Positions 33,744 through 42,068 of a stretch of 64,000 bases of DNA are shown piece by piece. Location: NCBI RefSeq assembly GCF_014649695.1, contig NZ_BMTN01000022.1, forward strand, positions 80,734-144,733. Direction: 5' to 3'. Under the pieces are notes generated by a model. The model searched no databases. It was not told the DNA's origin and saw nothing but the letters and a program-made list of their open reading frames with translations. This stretch comes from Streptomyces kurssanovii (lineage in GTDB: Bacteria > Actinomycetota > Actinomycetes > Streptomycetales > Streptomycetaceae). Every line of letters begins with the position of its first letter. Within the stretch, counting starts at the first letter, position 1. A program made the position numbers and the translations under genes.

Positions 33744-34744
33744 CCGGCTACCTGATGCCGGCCGAGTGGGAACCCCACGAGGCCTGCATGCTGGCCTGGC
33801 CGCCGTACGAGTCGCTGTGGGGCGACAGCTTCGGCTCCGTCGAGCGCGAGTACGTGGAGGTCGTACGGGCCATCGCCGCCTTCGAACCGGTGATCCTGCT
33901 CGTCCTGTCCGGCCAGGCCGAGCGGGTCAGGGCGCTGTGCGAAGTCGACGTCACCACCGTGGAGATCCCCATGGACGACGCCTGGCTCCGCGCGACCGGA
34001 CCGATCGTGGTCCACGGCCCGCAGGGCCGGGTCGGCGTGGACTTCCGCTACAACTCCTTCGGCGAACGCTTCCACCCGTACGCTCGGGACGACCGGATCA
34101 CCGAGCGGCTGCTCCCCGTCCTGGGCATCGAGCGCCGGGCCACCATGACGGTCCTCGAAGGCGGCGCCATCAGCGTCGACGGCGAAGGCACGCTGATCGC
34201 CACCGAGCAGTGTGTCCTGAACGCCAACCGCAACCCGCGGCTCGGCCGCGCCGACATCGAGGCCGAGTTCGAGGCCCTGCTCGGCGCGACCAAGGTGATC
34301 TGGCTGCCGTACGGCCACCTCGCCGGTGACACCGACGGGCACGTGGACCACGTGTGCCAGTTCACCGGACCCGGCCGGGTCCTGGTGGAGGCGCCGGGCG
34401 ACCCCGCGCGACCCGACCACGCGCGCCTCAAGGCCAACCGCGCCGTTCTGGAAGCCGCCACCGACGCGGCGGGCCGGAGCCTGGAGATCCTCGAACTGCC
34501 GCCACAGCAGCCGGTACGCGTGCACGGCCAGGACGCCGTCGTGAACTACATGAACTTCTACATCGCCAACGGCGGAGTGATCATGCCGCTGGCCGGCACG
34601 AGCCGCGACGCCGAGGCCCTGGAAGCAGCCGCCAAGGCCTTCCCGGACCACCGCGTGCTAGGAGTCGAGGCCCCCACCCTGGCCACGGGCGACGCAGGCA
34701 TCCACTGCATCACCCAACAACTCCCGACCCCCCGACCCGCCTGA
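33740..34744 (+). CDS. Agmatine-deiminase-family protein with altered active site
   Basis: A 334-residue pentein-fold protein, start overlapping the ligase stop (ATGA). Family motifs: PAEWEPHEACMLAWP, VLEGGAISVDGEGTLIATEQ, the His-Asp of TDGHVDHVCQF and the nucleophile Cys in GDAGIHCITQQLP. However the substrate-binding D-x-W-x-R-D-x-G-P reads DDAWLRATGP, so the Asp expected after Arg is Ala. That should weaken guanidine binding, so it may act on another substrate (amidine, ester or a carrier-bound intermediate) or be a scaffold. It is the last gene of the operon, followed by a strong terminator. Confidence 0.8.
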   Translation: MTGYLMPAEWEPHEACMLAWPPYESLWGDSFGSVEREYVEVVRAIAAFEPVILLVLSGQAERVRALCEVDVTTVEIPMDDAWLRATGPIVVHGPQGRVGVDFRYNSFGERFHPYARDDRITERLLPVLGIERRATMTVLEGGAISVDGEGTLIATEQCVLNANRNPRLGRADIEAEFEALLGATKVIWLPYGHLAGDTDGHVDHVCQFTGPGRVLVEAPGDPARPDHARLKANRAVLEAATDAAGRSLEILELPPQQPVRVHGQDAVVNYMNFYIANGGVIMPLAGTSRDAEALEAAAKAFPDHRVLGVEAPTLATGDAGIHCITQQLPTPRPA

Positions 34745-34764
34745 CCCCAGTACACCCCACCCAC

Positions 34765-34801
34765 GCCGGCTCTGCTGCCCACCAGGCCCAGCAGAGCCGG
34801 C
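34765..34801 (+). terminator. Terminator of the six-gene biosynthetic operon
   Basis: A perfect 13-bp inverted repeat, GCCGGCTCTGCTG (34765-34777) and CAGCAGAGCCGGC (34789-34801), begins about 20 bp after the last stop codon. No T-tract follows, as usual in Streptomyces. Confidence 0.8.
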
Positions 34802-34865
34802 GCAGTCACATGGAGGAGCATCAGCACACGAGCGCCCCGCAGCCCGTCCCACCACCCCGACGGGC

Positions 34866-35392
34866 TTACGGTTCCTCGGCCACCGGGGCAGCGAAGGACG
34901 GCGCGGCGGCTCTACGGCGGCGGTACACCAGCACGCCGCCCCCCAGCAGTACGAGAGCGGCCACGCCGGCCACGCCGAGGGCCGTCTGCTCGGCGAAGAG
35001 CCGGCCCAGCACTTCGAGGACGCCGAGGCTCGCGGTCACGTAGATCAGCGCCCAGGCCGCTCCGCCCAGGAACAGGGCGGGGAGGTAACGCGACAGCGGC
35101 ATCCGCATGCTGCCCGCGAGGAAATTGGCTGCGGTCTGGAAACCGACCGTCAGGAAGGAGACGGCCACCACATGCGCGCCCCACCGCTGGATCGCCCGCT
35201 CGGCGCGCTGGAACTTCGCCGAGGAGATTCGGTCGGCGAACCGGCTGCGCCGGGCACCGGCGCCCGCGAGCCACCCGAGACGGTGAACGTCCCTCCGGCG
35301 CGGAGCAGGACGATAAAGTACAGGGCCCCGGCCGTGAGCGCGATCTTATCCACGGCGCCTCGTCCCGAGATCCGGCCCGGAACCCAGGGCAC
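34866..35392 (-). pseudogene. DedA/VTT-type membrane protein, frameshifted and N-terminally incomplete
   Basis: One frame gives AVDKIALTAGALYFIVLLRA then GGTFT; a second frame continues LGWLAGAGARRSRFADRISS, AERAIQRWGAHVVAVSFLTV and GFQTAANFLAGSMRMPLSRY with the final helix and basic tail to the stop at 34866. The join ACCGTCTCGGG versus an expected ACCCTCGGG suggests a two-base gain. The N-terminal membrane part typical of the family is missing or short. It lies between the operon terminator and the truncated rsgA. Confidence 0.65.
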
Positions 35393-35637
35393 CCGTCAGC
35401 CACACGAGCGTCCGGCCCCAGCCGGGCGCACGACGCACACCAGCCCGCTCAACGTCTCTCACCTGCGCCTGCCTCTGCCCGTTCCGTCCTATGGGTGCCA
35501 CCTGCGCCACCGGGACCCGAACCTGCACGCCCGCACGCCAAGCAAGGCAGCCTAACCTGCGCGTTTCGTCTGGGGTTGGGTCCGGATCGTGATCGGAAAA
35601 GTGAAAGTGCCTTCTGATCTGCAACGATGAGGCTTGT

Positions 35638-36156
35638 CTACCTCACAGGTCCGGCCGCTCCAAACGGCATCTGTGCAGGTGAGGACTGTTGCGTATTACT
35701 CGCGCTCTCCCACGCCAGGGCGAGGAAGCGTTCGATCCGGCCGAGGTCGAGTTCGACGGCGAGCGAGACGCAGATGACGATGTGGTCGATGTTGGTGGCG
35801 AGCACCTGGCCTTCCGACCGCTTGGACGACGTCGACCGCACGATGGCGGTGCGCCGCGGCAGGAGGGTCCGTACGAACCGGGGGTCGCCGTCGGGGTCGA
35901 CGGCCACCCAGTCGCCGGTGCAGACGACCCGCATCGGGTCGCGGGGGGTGACGAACTCGGTGTCACCGCGCAGGAGACCGTGCGGCGTGACGAGGTCGCA
36001 CTGGCCGCGGTCGACGCGTACGACGCGGCCGGGCAGCAGCCCTTGGGCGGCGTACGGTGCGAACTCGGCTTCCCAGGCCGGGTCCCACCCGTACGGGGCG
36101 AGCGTGTCCTGGGCGGCAGAGGTGGTGGAAGACGTGTGGGACCGGGTCTTGGACAA
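35638..36156 (-). pseudogene. Truncated second rsgA, N-terminal OB part only
   Basis: From a TTG at 36156 the 172-residue frame matches the intact rsgA product from YGWD to GRIERFLALA at roughly 83% (my count over about 127 residues, one single-residue gap). After AWES it turns into unrelated residues (ASNTQQSSPAQMPF) and stops. The whole GTPase domain and zinc site are absent, so it cannot be an active RsgA. Its upstream leader peptide and promoter-proximal sequence are also paralogous to those of the intact copy, 11 kb away in the same orientation. Confidence 0.85.
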
Positions 36157-36218
36157 GGGGAACCCTTCGAAGGGCGGCCCCGGCAGCGCGCGCTCCGCGC
36201 GCGGACGTCGACTGGGTG

Positions 36219-36293
36219 TCAGCCGGAGGCCACAGGGGTGGAAACGATGACGAACCTCTGAACGCGGGCAGCGCCCGCCACCGTGACAGTCAT
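36219..36293 (-). CDS. 24-aa leader peptide upstream of the truncated rsgA
   Basis: An ATG frame with the same AGGAGGTGAGGACATTG context as the leader at 25.1 kb. It starts MTVTVAGAARVQ and ends STPVASG, one codon longer than its paralogue. A GCGCGCGGAGCGCGCGC hairpin follows, then the TTG of the rsgA remnant. Preservation of the reading frame in a decayed locus suggests the truncation is younger than the leader, or that the leader is still used. Confidence 0.6.
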   Translation of the reverse strand: MTVTVAGAARVQRFVIVSTPVASG

Positions 36294-36587
36294 CAATGTC
36301 CTCACCTCCTGTTCGTCTTCTTCTCGACGAACCAACACTGTTCCGCCGGGCACGGCTCACTGCCGGGGCCCGGAACGAGCAGAACGATAGCGGCGCCCCG
36401 GGGCGGGGCGCCAGCGATTAATCCGGCCCGTCTTCGCGCGCCGGTTCCCGGCGTCCGGCGGCCTCGGCTCCGTCTTCGGTTTCGGGGGCCGTCGACCTCG
36501 TCGCGCGGGTCGGAAATCGCCTTGACCGGCCGTTCGGCCCGGCAGTTGGATCGGCGCAGTCGGAGTGCGCCCACCACGGGGGACGTT

Positions 36588-37208
36588 GTGAACGACATCT
36601 TGATCTCCGGCGCACTGGCCGGTTTCGGAATCGCCATGCCGGTCGGCGCCGTCACCGTCATGATCCTCACGCTCTCCGCGCAGACGTCGTTGCGTACGGG
36701 ACTCGCGGGCGCCATGGGGACGGCGACGGCCGACGGCCTGTACGCGCTGATCGCCGCGTTGACGGGTGCCGCGCTGGCCGGGCTGCTCCAGCCTGTCGCG
36801 CAGCCCATGCGGTGGACGGCCGCGGTCGTGCTGCTCGCCCTCGCGGCGAAGGGACTGGTTGACGCCGTCCGCCGGTCCCTTGATACCGGGTCGGTACAGC
36901 GGGTCGAGGAGAGACGGCCGCTCATCGTCTACTGGCAGTTTCTGGGGCTCACTGTCCTCAACCCGCTGACCATCGTCTATTTCTCCGCACTGGTGTTGGC
37001 CCTCCGCGACGCCGACCGGCCTGCGACGGATGGTTTGTTGTTCGTCGCCGCCGCGTTTGCCGCGTCGGCCGCCTGGCAGGCGCTGCTCGCCGTCGGCGGG
37101 GCGCTGGTCGGCCGTGTTCTCACCAGCGACAAGGGCCGTCTGGGCACAGCGCTCATCGGCAACGGGGTGATCATCTTCCTGGCGGCCCGTCTGATGTCCA
37201 GCGGCTGA
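36588..37208 (+). CDS. LysE-family transporter
   Basis: A 206-residue membrane protein with about six helices; the GTG at 36588 follows GGGGGAC. LysE landmarks: the N-terminal GFGIAMPVGAVTVMILTLSA with its Pro-Gly exit, GLAGAMGTATADGLYALIAA, and FLGLTVLNPLTIVYFSALVL (the Asn-Pro pair typical of the family). Family members export amino acids or related small molecules. It is convergent with the PHP gene with no gap. Substrate unknown. Confidence 0.82.
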   Translation: MNDILISGALAGFGIAMPVGAVTVMILTLSAQTSLRTGLAGAMGTATADGLYALIAALTGAALAGLLQPVAQPMRWTAAVVLLALAAKGLVDAVRRSLDTGSVQRVEERRPLIVYWQFLGLTVLNPLTIVYFSALVLALRDADRPATDGLLFVAAAFAASAAWQALLAVGGALVGRVLTSDKGRLGTALIGNGVIIFLAARLMSSG

Positions 37209-38245
37209 TCAGCCCGCGGCGGGGGGGGGCGCCCGGTCCGGGTCCACTCGAGGACCTCGTCCGCCGTCCAGGTGTTGACCACCCGCTCCACCGGCACACC
37301 GCACTCCTCCGCACGGGCGCAGCCGATGATCTGCCAGTCGAGCTGTCCGGGCGCGTGGGCGTCGGTGTCGACGGCGAAGAGGACGCCCGTCCGCACGGCG
37401 TGGCGCAGCAGCCGTCGCGGTGGATCGCGCCGTTCGGGGCGGCTGTTGATCTCCAGGGCGGTGCCGTGCTCGGCGCAGGCACCGAACACCTCGTCCGCGT
37501 CGAACTGCGACTCGGGCCGGGTGCCGCGGCCGCCGGTGACGAGTCGTCCGGTGCAGTGGCCGAGAACGTCGGTGAGCGGGTTCTCGACGGCGCGGACCAT
37601 CCGCCGGGTCATCGCGGCGGAGTCCATGCGGAGTTTGGAGTGGACGGACGCGACGACGAGGTCGAGGCGGTCCAGGAGTTCGGGGTCCTGGTCGAGGCTG
37701 CCGTCCGGGAGGATGTCGCACTCGATGCCGGTGAGGAGCCTGAAGGGCGCCCACTCCTTGTTGAGTTCGGCCACGACGTCGAGCTGGGCGCGCAGCCGTT
37801 CCGCGGTGAGTCCTCCTGCGACGGTGAGGGTGGGCGAGTGGTCGGTGAGAACGGCCCACTCGTGACCGAGCGCGGCTGCCGCACGGCCCATCTCGTCGAT
37901 GGGGCTTCCGCCGTCCGACCAGTCGGAGTGCAGGTGGCAGTCACCGCGCAGCGCGGCGCGCAGGGTGCTGCCGCCGTCGGCGAGCGGCGTGCCTGCCTCG
38001 TCCTCGAGTCGCTGGAGATAGGCGGGGGTGCCGCCGGCGAGGGCCTCCTCGATCACCCGGGCGGTCTTGGGGCCGATTCCCTTGATCTTGACGAGTGTTC
38101 CGGCCTTGGCGTGGTCGGCGATCTCCTGCGCGTCGAGTTCGGCGAGGGCCGCGGCGGCGGTACGGAAGGCGCGTACGCGGTAGGTCTCCGCGAGTGAGCG
38201 CTCCAGGAGAAACGCCACCCGGTTCAGAGCCTCGACCGGTTCCAT
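37209..38245 (-). CDS. PHP-domain phosphoesterase with N-terminal HhH region; 3' end frameshifted at a C9 tract
   Basis: From the ATG at 38245 (GGAGG five bases upstream). Residues 1-100 are the PolX-like helical domain with helix-hairpin-helix IKGIGPKTARVIEEALAGG. The PHP metal-dependent phosphoesterase domain follows: DCHLHSDWSDGG, VLTDHSPTLTVAGG, SVHSKLRMD, LEINSRPERRDPP and AVDTDAHAPGQLDW. No polymerase palm is present. Near the end a run of nine C (minus strand, 37229-37221) puts the frame out by one: with ten C the protein would end RPPPAAG at 37209, abutting the LysE stop. As written, the frame continues to 36977 across LysE. A homopolymer error or true slippage site is possible. Confidence 0.8.
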
Positions 38246-38576
38246 CGTCACCTCCCTGGGTCCTCAGCTCAGTGAACCCCGATGCCGGCCGCTCGTCCAA
38301 CGCGCAGCGACACAGGCCTGAACAGCACCACACCTTTCAATCAACGGTTCAAGAATTCGCGAGCCTTATATTCAATTGATCAACAACCTGGAACGTCTTT
38401 CTTCGGCCGATTCGGTGAGCTACTGAACCGCTGGTCAGCATCACCCACCCGGTCACCGCCTGCCCTCGGAGCATCACCTGAAGTGACCGAATCCGTGCAC
38501 AGGGCCAAGCGTTCTTCACCGCGGTGAGTAAGACTCCGTCCGATTTCCGAAACAACGACCCCAGGGAGTGTTCGAA
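38246..38576. promoter_or_regulatory. 331-bp intergenic region with AT-rich promoter of the inhibitor gene
   Basis: Between divergent PHP and SSI genes. An unusually AT-rich block (about 38335-38400) contains TTATATTCAATTGATCAAC and related short repeats (TTCAATCAACGGTTCAAG), likely promoter and operator elements for the strongly expressed secreted inhibitor. No other gene is seen. Confidence 0.5.
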
Positions 38577-39014
38577 ATGCGGTACATCGCCAGAGGCCTC
38601 GCGCTCGCAGCCACCACCACGCTGGCTCTCGTCGCGGCGCCCGCCGTGGGCAGCGCGAACACCGCGCAGCCCGGCCCGGACAGGCTGTACCCGCCGTCGG
38701 CCCTCGTGCTGACCGTCACGACAGGGGAAGACGCGGCGGCCGGAACGGTGCTGCGCGCGGTGACGCTGAGCTGCACGCCCACGGCGACCGGCACCCACCC
38801 CGCCGCGAACGCCGCCTGCGCCGAACTCCGCGCCGCGGACGGCGCGTTCGACGCCATCACCACACGGGACCCGAGCGTCGTCTGCACCAAGCAGTGGGAT
38901 CCGGTGACGGTGACCGTGGACGGCGTGTGGAACGGCACGCGCGTCGACTACGCCCACACCTTCGGCAACTCGTGCATCCGAAGCAGCGGCAGCGGCGTGC
39001 TCTTCGACTTCTGA
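38577..39014 (+). CDS. ssi: Subtilisin inhibitor-like secreted protein (SSI family)
   Basis: A 145-residue secreted inhibitor: signal peptide MRYIARGLALAATTTLALVA, cleavage near GSANT, mature part about 110 residues. Family landmarks are LYPPSALVLTVTTGEDA, LSCTPTATGTHPAANAAC, TVDGVWNGTRVDYAHTFGN and the C-terminal GVLFDF. The reactive loop reads VVCTKQWDPV; aligned with SSI (CPMVY) the P1 residue is Lys, which predicts preference for trypsin-like proteases over subtilisin. Four cysteines give the two usual disulfides. I chose the ATG at 38577 with GGGAG upstream. Confidence 0.93.
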   Translation: MRYIARGLALAATTTLALVAAPAVGSANTAQPGPDRLYPPSALVLTVTTGEDAAAGTVLRAVTLSCTPTATGTHPAANAACAELRAADGAFDAITTRDPSVVCTKQWDPVTVTVDGVWNGTRVDYAHTFGNSCIRSSGSGVLFDF

Positions 39015-39019
39015 GGCGG

Positions 39020-39054
39020 CTGGGCGGCCACGGCGCAACGCCGTGGCCGCCCAG
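39020..39054. terminator. Bidirectional terminator between ssi and the convergent secreted protein
   Basis: A perfect 15-bp stem, CTGGGCGGCCACGGC (39020-39034) with GCCGTGGCCGCCCAG (39040-39054), loop GCAAC, fits between the two convergent stop codons. Confidence 0.85.
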
Positions 39055-39058
39055 GGGC

Positions 39059-39844
39059 TCAGACGCCCGGCGGCATCCGCGAGGGACGGCCGGCGCCCCG
39101 GGTGAGCACGTAACCGCAGACGCCGGCGAGCGCCGCGAGCAGACCGCCGGCACTGGTCCAGATCCAGCGGTCGGACCACCGGCCGGACGACCGGTCCAGC
39201 GCCGCCTGTTCCTCGTTGCGCCGCTCGTCGGCGGAGACGCCCGGCACCAGCGGCTCGGCGAGCGCGCCGTCGACCGCGTACGCCCCGCCCGCGTCCTTGG
39301 ACACCGCCTCGACCTCGGCGGCGACGGGGAGGCCGAGGTCCTCCTCCGGGAGACCGGTCACGGTCAGGCGTACGTAGTAACTGCCGGGCAGCGGGTCGTC
39401 GGCCCACGGCTCCGCCAGCGACCGGACGGTCCGCAGTGTGCACGACAGGTCCACCGACGTGGCGTCGACGGCCGCCGTCCGGGCCTGCATGCCGTACATG
39501 CAGGCCTGGCGGCGGCGCAGCCCGTCGTAGACGTCGATCCGCCACGTCGAGGCGCCGTGCCGCTCGGCCGAGTCGGGCAGCGTGACCCGGGCCTTGACGG
39601 TGGGCCGCTGCTCCGCGTCGGCGGGGAACACCCAGTACAGGTAGTCGCCGCTCGACGCGTTCGCCGTGGCCTTCTGGTCCTGCTCGATCGGGGTGGCCGT
39701 ACGGAAGGTGGTGCCGGCCTCCGTGGGGGCCCGGCCGTCACCGTCAGGGCCGGGTGACGGGCTGTCCGCCAGGGCGGCGGCCGCCGGGCCGAACAGCGCG
39801 GCGGCGGTCAGCGCGCCGACCGTCAGTATGCGTGCCATACGCAT
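39059..39844 (-). CDS. Exported, C-terminally anchored protein in the VWA pair
   Basis: A 261-residue protein with signal peptide MARILTVGALTAAALFGPAA and a C-terminal transmembrane helix WIWTSAGGLLAALAGVCGYV with basic tail, so the domain is extracellular. The ectodomain is beta-rich with two or three cysteines (RQACMYGMQARTA; SVDLSCTLRTV) and segments like DYLYWVFPADAEQRPTVKAR that resemble the C-terminal half of its partner. The ATG at 39844 overlaps the VWA stop (TGATG). No enzyme motif; probably a membrane complex with the VWA protein. Confidence 0.75.
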   Translation of the reverse strand: MRMARILTVGALTAAALFGPAAAALADSPSPGPDGDGRAPTEAGTTFRTATPIEQDQKATANASSGDYLYWVFPADAEQRPTVKARVTLPDSAERHGASTWRIDVYDGLRRRQACMYGMQARTAAVDATSVDLSCTLRTVRSLAEPWADDPLPGSYYVRLTVTGLPEEDLGLPVAAEVEAVSKDAGGAYAVDGALAEPLVPGVSADERRNEEQAALDRSSGRWSDRWIWTSAGGLLAALAGVCGYVLTRGAGRPSRMPPGV

Positions 39845-41118
39845 CAGTTGGTCCTCCAGACGGCGATACGCCAGCGCGAGACCCAGCCCCAGAGCAGACC
39901 GGCGACGAAGCCGGCCAGTACCAGGACACCCAGCAGCCACCATCCGCGCCCGAGGCCGAACGCGGCCACGTCGGAGGCCGCTTCGGGTGCGCCGACCACG
40001 TCCACGGTGAGTTCCACGGGCAGTCCGGGCTCGGTCTTGACGGCGGGCGGCGCGGAGAAGGAGTTGCTCACCTGGAGGCACACGGTCTCCGCGGCGAGCT
40101 TGACGTCGTCGGCGTCCTCGAGCTCCGGCTTCGGGTAGCGAAGACCGGTCGAGATCAGATCGGTACGGCCGTCGCCGGCCTCGGAGCCGCGGACGATCTC
40201 ACGGCCGTGGACGGTGACGGCACGCAGCAGCACACCGTAGTCCTTGTTCACCGCGCGGTCGGCACCGACGCTGACGGAGGCACGCAGTTCCTGGCCGGGC
40301 AGCACGCCCACCCGGTACCAGCGGTGCTCGCCGAACTTCTCGCGGTCCGTGTACAGACCCGGCTCGAGCTGCGGCGCGTCGCGGCACTGCCCGGCGCCCT
40401 GCGTGGCGACGGGCGTCACCACCGGGTCGGCCGCCCGGTCGACCAACTGGCTCACGCGGTCGGAGAGCTCGTCGGTGTGCTGGACGGACGTGTACGTGCC
40501 GCCGGTGGCCTCCGCGATACAGCTGAGCTGGGCGCGGGTCTTGGCGTCGGGCACCAGGCCGAGGGTGTCGATCACGAGATGGATGCCCTTGGCCGCGATC
40601 TCCCGCGCGACCTCGCACGGATCGAGCGGTGCGCAGGTGTCCTCGCCGTCGGTGATGAGCACGATCCTGCGGGTGGCGTCACCGCCTTCCAGATCTTCCG
40701 CCGCACCCAGCAGCGCCGGGCCGATCGGTGTCCACCCGGTGGGCGCGAGGGTGGCGACGGCGGTCTTCGCCTCCGTCCGGTCGAGCGGCCCCACGGGGTA
40801 GAGCTGCCGGGTGTCCTTGCAGCCACGCTTGCGGTCGTCACCGGGATAGTCGGCGCCGAGGGTGCGGATACCGAGCCGCACCTCTTCCGGAACGGCGTCC
40901 AGCACCTCGTTGAACGCCTGCTTCGCGGCGGCCATACGGCTCTTGCCGTCGATGTCGCGGGTGCGCATCGATCCGCTGACGTCGAGCACGAGCTCGACCT
41001 TGGGGGATTCCTTCGCCACCGGTTCATCGGCGGCGGCGATCCCTGTCGGGAACAGCCCGGCGACCAGGACTGCGAGAAGGACGCAGATCCGGGCCGCGGG
41101 CCGTCTTCTTATGATCAT
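39844..41118 (-). CDS. Exported VWA-domain membrane protein
   Basis: A 424-residue protein from ATG 41118: signal peptide RICVLLAVLVAGLFPTGIAA, then a von Willebrand factor A domain with the MIDAS motif DVSGSMRTRD (D-x-S-x-S), a Thr in GWTPIGPALL and the Asp of LITDGEDTC. A beta-rich region (FGEHRWYRVGVLPGQELRAS) follows, and the C-terminal transmembrane helix is WWLLGVLVLAGFVAGLLWGW. It should be anchored with the VWA domain outside and bind a metal-dependent protein ligand. Coupled to the following gene. Similar pairs are frequent in Streptomyces but lack known roles. Confidence 0.85.
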   Translation of the reverse strand: MIIRRRPAARICVLLAVLVAGLFPTGIAAADEPVAKESPKVELVLDVSGSMRTRDIDGKSRMAAAKQAFNEVLDAVPEEVRLGIRTLGADYPGDDRKRGCKDTRQLYPVGPLDRTEAKTAVATLAPTGWTPIGPALLGAAEDLEGGDATRRIVLITDGEDTCAPLDPCEVAREIAAKGIHLVIDTLGLVPDAKTRAQLSCIAEATGGTYTSVQHTDELSDRVSQLVDRAADPVVTPVATQGAGQCRDAPQLEPGLYTDREKFGEHRWYRVGVLPGQELRASVSVGADRAVNKDYGVLLRAVTVHGREIVRGSEAGDGRTDLISTGLRYPKPELEDADDVKLAAETVCLQVSNSFSAPPAVKTEPGLPVELTVDVVGAPEAASDVAAFGLGRGWWLLGVLVLAGFVAGLLWGWVSRWRIAVWRTN

Positions 41119-41385
41119 CCGCGGATCGTATTGACGATCTCCAAGGGAACCAAAACGGGACGGTGTTGAAGCCGCGTGCGCGCCGCCGCATCGCCTCGGC
41201 GGTGCCGACGCACTCCCGTTGTCCTTCGCGCTGCCCGGGCCGGGTAACCCCCCGGGGCGGCTGCACCGCCCCCGGGAGTGCCCGCACTCCAGGTAACCGC
41301 TCGTCCCTGCGGTGAGCGAGACACCAGCGAGAGGTGTGCCGCCGGTACATCCCTTCCGCGGCGGGCAGGCCGTACGGTCGAAGAC

Positions 41386-42068
41386 ATGGACAACCGTGAG
41401 GAGGTCCGCGAGTTCCTCTCCTCGCGGCGGGCGAAGACCATCCTGGAGCAGGTCGACCCGCCGGCCGGTCCCCGACGGCGTGTGCCCGGGCTTCGCAGGA
41501 GCGAGGTGGCCGCGCCGGCCGACATGAGCGTCGAGTACTACGCGAAGCTGGAGCGCGGCAACCTGGCCGGCGCCTCCCCCGCCGTCCTGGAGACCGCCGC
41601 CCGCGCCCTGCGGCTGGACGACGCCGAACGCGCCCACCTCCTGCACCTGGCCCAAGCCGCCGACGGCTCCGACGCCCTCACCCGCCCCCGGCGCCGCGCC
41701 GCCACCCGGCAGTGGACCCCGCACCACAGCCTGCAGTGGACCCTCGGCGCGATCACGGCCGGGCCCGCAGTCGTGACCAACGGCCGCATGGACGTCCTGG
41801 CGGCCAACCCTCTCGCCCGTGCCTTCTACGCCGACATGTTCACGAACGGGGACAACCAGCGGAACCAGAAGGACTGCGCCTGCTCGCCTCCCTCGCCGCC
41901 ACCGAGAAGGGGGCCCCGCAGCGCGTCACTCCACCGTCTGAAGCATCCCGCACCCCACCGGCCCGCGCGGACGCCGTCATGCGCGGCACATGCCGCCCGC
42001 ACACGAGCAGAAGGAGACAAGCCGTGCAGAAAGCAGCCGAGCACGAATACGCGGCGGTACGGCGGTGA
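41386..42068 (+). pseudogene. XRE-family regulator (MmyB-like), internal deletion and frameshift
   Basis: The N-terminal HTH (RSEVAAPADMSVEYYAKLER, then AARALRLDDAERAHLLHLA) and the start of the ligand-binding domain (NGRMDVLAANPLARAFYADM) are in one frame. After FTNGDNQRN the frame becomes nonsense, while another frame carries the family's C-terminal end (LRLLASLAATEKGAP). About 100 residues expected between them are missing. The alternative frame stops at 42068, overlapping the SDR start. MmyB-type regulators often sit next to the SDR they repress, which matches this order. Confidence 0.75.

Noticed and set aside
25266-35637. Integrase, transposase or tRNA attachment site marking the island
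   Set aside because: I looked for tyrosine/serine recombinase motifs and tRNA-like ends at both borders and found none, so no mobile element is annotated.
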